This document shows, one piece after another, positions 23,503-25,365 of a DNA stretch of 25,365 nt. How positions within the stretch are numbered: position 1 is the stretch's first letter; the number at the start of each line of letters is the position of its first letter. The notes under the pieces were generated by a model that ran no database searches, was not told the DNA's origin, and saw only the letters and a list, made by a program, of their open reading frames with translations. The translations under genes and the position numbers were made by a program. The stretch lies in the NCBI GenBank assembly GCA_964492495.1, contig CAZBKJ010000020.1:1-25365 (forward strand), given 5' to 3'. The stretch comes from CAZBKJ01 sp964492495. GTDB taxonomy: Bacteria > Patescibacteriota > Microgenomatia > UBA1400 > UBA12028.

Positions 23503-23511
23503 TGGTAGGAT
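23503..23511 (+). promoter_or_regulatory. Extended -10, leaderless candidate
   Basis: TGGTAGGAT reads as TG, one base and TAGGAT (23506-23511), nine bases before the ATG at 23521. No Shine-Dalgarno site. It lies directly after the tRNA. Confidence 0.4.
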
Positions 23512-23520
23512 AGTCTTAGT

Positions 23521-23724
23521 ATGCACAAAGTATTTCAAATGCCACTTGAGCTTCGTCAACTTCCTGACGAAGAGTTTTGGCAGAAAATCAACCAGATAGA
23601 CGAGCTATCCGAACAGTTTGACCAAACTGCTAATGGCTTTGCAATCTCCATAAGTACAGGGGAAAAAGAGCTTGATATCCCTTTTATACGCTTTAAGCGT
23701 ACGTTTCGCTGGAAACCTTCCTGA
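23521..23724 (+). CDS. Small protein of unknown function
   Basis: 67 residues, soluble and acidic in the first half (ELRQLPDEEFWQKINQIDELSEQF looks helical; key residues LPDEEFW), then GFAISISTGEKELDIPF and a basic end FKRTFRWKPS. No known family. It is the only gene here ending in TGA. The extended -10 directly upstream and protein-like composition support it, but a gene this short could be spurious. Confidence 0.5.
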   Translation: MHKVFQMPLELRQLPDEEFWQKINQIDELSEQFDQTANGFAISISTGEKELDIPFIRFKRTFRWKPS

Positions 23725-23780
23725 AAGATAACGCGCCGTTCAAGAGAACTCTTTTGATGCTCCTTTTTTGCGAGAAGGAT

Positions 23781-24572
23781 TTAGAGGAGCAGTAGGCCAA
23801 GTATTCCGATGATTATTGAGACAGTTCCAACTCCAACCAGACCAATCGTTGGGAGGGTAATACCTGCTCTTGGGAGCTCTTGCGTAATTACTGGTGTTGG
23901 TGGTGCCTGGGTGACTGGTGCTGAAGGACAGTTACAGGTGTCAATTTCTGTACAAGCCTGTCTGCGACAGAGGCCAGCATTGCACACGAGATCAGATGGA
24001 CAATCTCCGTTGTGTGCACATTGAGAGTTACATGACTGAGCTACCGCACACTGACAGGTTGAGGATTCGGTGCATGATGGATTTCGGCAGACACCACCTG
24101 AACAGGTCATCGATGATGGACAGTCAGAGTTCGTTACACAGCTGGTTCCACAGGAAGCAACAGGAGTCGCAGTCGGTGTTGGGCTAGGCGTCGGTGTTGC
24201 AGTTGGGGTAGCGGTTGGCGTAGGGGTAGGCGTTGGACAAATACAGTTTGAACTTGTCACACAGCTTGGATTTTTGCACTGGCCACCTGAACAGGTCATC
24301 GATGATGGACAGTCGGTACTCGTTGTACAAACACTTCCGCACGAAAGGACTGGTGTTGGGGTAGGAGTTGGCGATGGTGTTGGCGTTGGAACTGGCGTTG
24401 CTGTTGGGACATCAAATTCAAGCAAGCACGATCCTGCATTTGGTTGAGATTCTGGAGCATTTGGTGCAATTGGGGCAGTTTGGTTTGTTCTTGAAGAAAT
24501 AAGAAAAACAGCACCTACGATAAGGATTGCTCCAACAAGAAAGATACCGATAAGTGCTTTTTTATTCTGCAT
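23781..24572 (-). CDS. Cysteine-rich repeat surface protein with Pro-Thr linkers and C-terminal LPRAG anchor-like signal
   Basis: 263 residues. An N-terminal signal/anchor (about 6-26) is followed by a spacer, a Pro-Thr linker (57-74) and three cysteine modules (about 78-112, 141-175 and 181-215) of pattern C-x3-C-x5-C-P-S-x3-C-x3-x-C-[RK]-x3-C-x5-C-x-C. A second Pro-Thr linker (113-138) separates modules 1 and 2. The C-terminus has LPRAG (233-237), then a hydrophobic helix (about 240-263) but no basic tail, recalling a sortase signal or a second membrane anchor. The modules probably form disulphide-bonded knots outside the cell. It starts three bases after the stop of the upstream cysteine-rich gene, so the two are likely co-transcribed. 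Confidence 0.8.
   Translation of the reverse strand: MQNKKALIGIFLVGAILIVGAVFLISSRTNQTAPIAPNAPESQPNAGSCLLEFDVPTATPVPTPTPSPTPTPTPVLSCGSVCTTSTDCPSSMTCSGGQCKNPSCVTSSNCICPTPTPTPTATPTATPTPSPTPTATPVASCGTSCVTNSDCPSSMTCSGGVCRNPSCTESSTCQCAVAQSCNSQCAHNGDCPSDLVCNAGLCRRQACTEIDTCNCPSAPVTQAPPTPVITQELPRAGITLPTIGLVGVGTVSIIIGILGLLLL
24094..24314. repeat. 32-base perfect direct repeat within cysteine modules
   Basis: Bases 24094-24125 and 24283-24314 are identical over 32 bases (beginning CCACCTGAACAGGTC). They encode the CPSSMTCSGG part of modules 1 and 2, showing a recent module duplication 189 bases apart. Confidence 0.85.
24163..24408. repeat. Pro-Thr linker minisatellites (G/T-rich hexamer repeats)
   Basis: Imperfect GGNGTN/ACNCCN hexamer runs at 24163-24240 and 24352-24408 encode the two Pro-Thr linkers of the cysteine-rich protein. 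A third run at 24847-24923 does the same in the adjacent gene. Such tracts can change length by slippage without breaking the frame. Confidence 0.75.
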
Positions 24573-24575
24573 ACG

Positions 24576-25365
24576 TTATAGTGCTTCCCATGTTGTACAA
24601 GCTGTCCCTACACAAGGTCGACACTGTACTCTATATTTTCCACCTTCAGTAATGGTAAGAGGCAATGAAATATTTGATGAGCCGCTGCTTTGGATATTCG
24701 CGATGACACCAGATGCTGATTTATATCTAAATTCATATCGGGTTGCTTGGGATACTGTGCCACAGGTAAAGCGCACTTGGTTTCCAATTTTTGGACTTGC
24801 GACATCTTTCGTAATGTTTAAGCAAACGAGTGGTGGTGTAGATGTAACCGGTGTTGGTGTTGGAGTAATTCTCGGTGTAGGCGTTGGTGTTGGGGTAGGA
24901 GTTGGAGTTGGTGCTGGTGTTGCACACGCAGCCAATACATCAGCTGCTGTCATGCCTGATTGTGAGCCATTTGGCTTCACAAGAGACCAAGCTTGAATAC
25001 CGTTACACAGCTTACGGGAATAGTCATTTTTTGGTATGAGTGGTAAACAATACTGCATTTGAGCATTTGTCGTACCACCAACCATACATGCGCTAAAAGT
25101 TGAGATGAATCCACATTCACTGTTTGCGGGATCACAAGTGCGGTTGCCTACAGCCGGGCCACATCGCTGTCCACATTGCTGCAGTGCTCCACAAGAACAG
25201 TTCGCGCCAGGAATAGTTTGTCCAGCAGGGCAAGCTTGCGCTTCACAGGTACCATTTCGGCACACTGTCGCAATTCCAGCAGTACTAGGATTTCGGCAGT
25301 CACTATTGGTGTTACAAGGGTCACCACAAGCAGCTTTTGGTGGAGGTGTCGAGTTACAGGCACAA
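24576..25365 (-). CDS. Cysteine-rich surface protein, C-terminal part (5' end outside window)
   Basis: The frame is open to the window end, so the N-terminus is missing; the internal GTG near 25265 is not the start. The visible part begins with a cysteine module like those of the downstream protein (ACGDPCNTNSDC...VCRNGTCEAQAC...NCSCG), then a region with CGQRCGPAVGNRTCDPANSECGF, a helical-looking part, a Pro-Thr linker (encoded at about 24847-24923) and a C-terminal beta-sandwich-like domain from LVCLNITKDVASPKIGNQVRFTC to the end (CRPCVGTACTTWEAL). No C-terminal membrane segment is present, unlike its neighbour. Both probably form an extracellular pair from one transcript; function unknown. 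Confidence 0.78.
   Translation of the reverse strand, partial: CACNSTPPPKAACGDPCNTNSDCRNPSTAGIATVCRNGTCEAQACPAGQTIPGANCSCGALQQCGQRCGPAVGNRTCDPANSECGFISTFSACMVGGTTNAQMQYCLPLIPKNDYSRKLCNGIQAWSLVKPNGSQSGMTAADVLAACATPAPTPTPTPTPTPTPRITPTPTPVTSTPPLVCLNITKDVASPKIGNQVRFTCGTVSQATRYEFRYKSASGVIANIQSSGSSNISLPLTITEGGKYRVQCRPCVGTACTTWEAL

Noticed and set aside
23728..23780. Intrinsic terminator between the small gene and the convergent cysteine-rich gene
   Set aside because: AAGAG/CTCTT and TGCTCC/GGAGCA pairings exist near T-rich runs, but loops are too small or too large and no clear stem followed by a T-run is seen.
24070..24447. Plus-strand Gly/Val-rich open frame (VGVGVG type)
   Set aside because: It is the reverse reading of the Pro-Thr linkers of the minus-strand cysteine-rich gene.
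24163..24923. CRISPR-like array
   Set aside because: The G/T-rich repeats are short imperfect hexamers that encode Pro-Thr linkers in frame; there are no constant spacers.
1..25365. Alternative genetic code (TGA as glycine, as in Gracilibacteria/Absconditabacteria)
   Set aside because: More than twenty full-length genes contain no in-frame TGA, so TGA is not a common sense codon here.

Overview
The window looks like a piece of a small-genome bacterium of the Candidate Phyla Radiation (Patescibacteria), possibly a Microgenomates-type lineage. The reasons are the style of the proteins: many single-copy, diverged housekeeping enzymes, a stand-alone VirD4/TraG-like ATPase with a Pro/Gln-rich neighbour, an RNase J, and surface proteins made of small cysteine-rich modules joined by Pro-Thr linkers. 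The lineage is an inference. The code is standard: no gene has in-frame TGA and one small gene appears to end in TGA. Otherwise TGA stops are absent (17 TAA, 5 TAG, 1 TGA).

Layout. 1-2175: C-terminal part of an RND-type exporter. 2249-7833: a same-strand metabolic block of enolase, phosphoglycerate mutase (3-PG to PEP), adenylosuccinate lyase and adenylosuccinate synthetase (IMP to AMP). 7876-8893: an HxlR-type repressor divergent from a LUD-domain protein, with operator-like repeats between. 8937-12869: a membrane-anchored unknown protein, a GT-B-like putative glycosyltransferase and an ABC exporter. 12899-14786: a HEPN ribonuclease-like protein, an archaeal-type cytidylate kinase-like protein and a degenerate CPBP-type membrane protein, closed by a clear intrinsic terminator. 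14936-18340: RNase J, a family 4 glycosyltransferase and a DUF1003 membrane protein. 18346-19743 (minus): a membrane-anchored clan GH-A glycoside hydrolase. 19814-23334: Maf, the Pro/Gln-rich protein and the VirD4-like ATPase. 23414-23487: tRNA-Ile(UAU). 23521-23724: a small unknown gene. 23781-25365 (minus): two cysteine-rich surface proteins, the second running off the window. No stretch longer than 300 bases lacks a gene.

The most striking general signal is regulatory. Many genes have no Shine-Dalgarno sequence but carry a -10 box (often extended, TGnTATNNT) 6-9 bases before the start codon, which would give leaderless mRNAs. Others (purA, the LUD gene, the kinase-like gene, RNase J) have ordinary Shine-Dalgarno sites. 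Other points worth a look are an RNase J lacking a conserved metal-binding histidine, a solo HEPN protein, a start codon buried in a GC-rich hairpin, and strongly diverged PurA and enolase.
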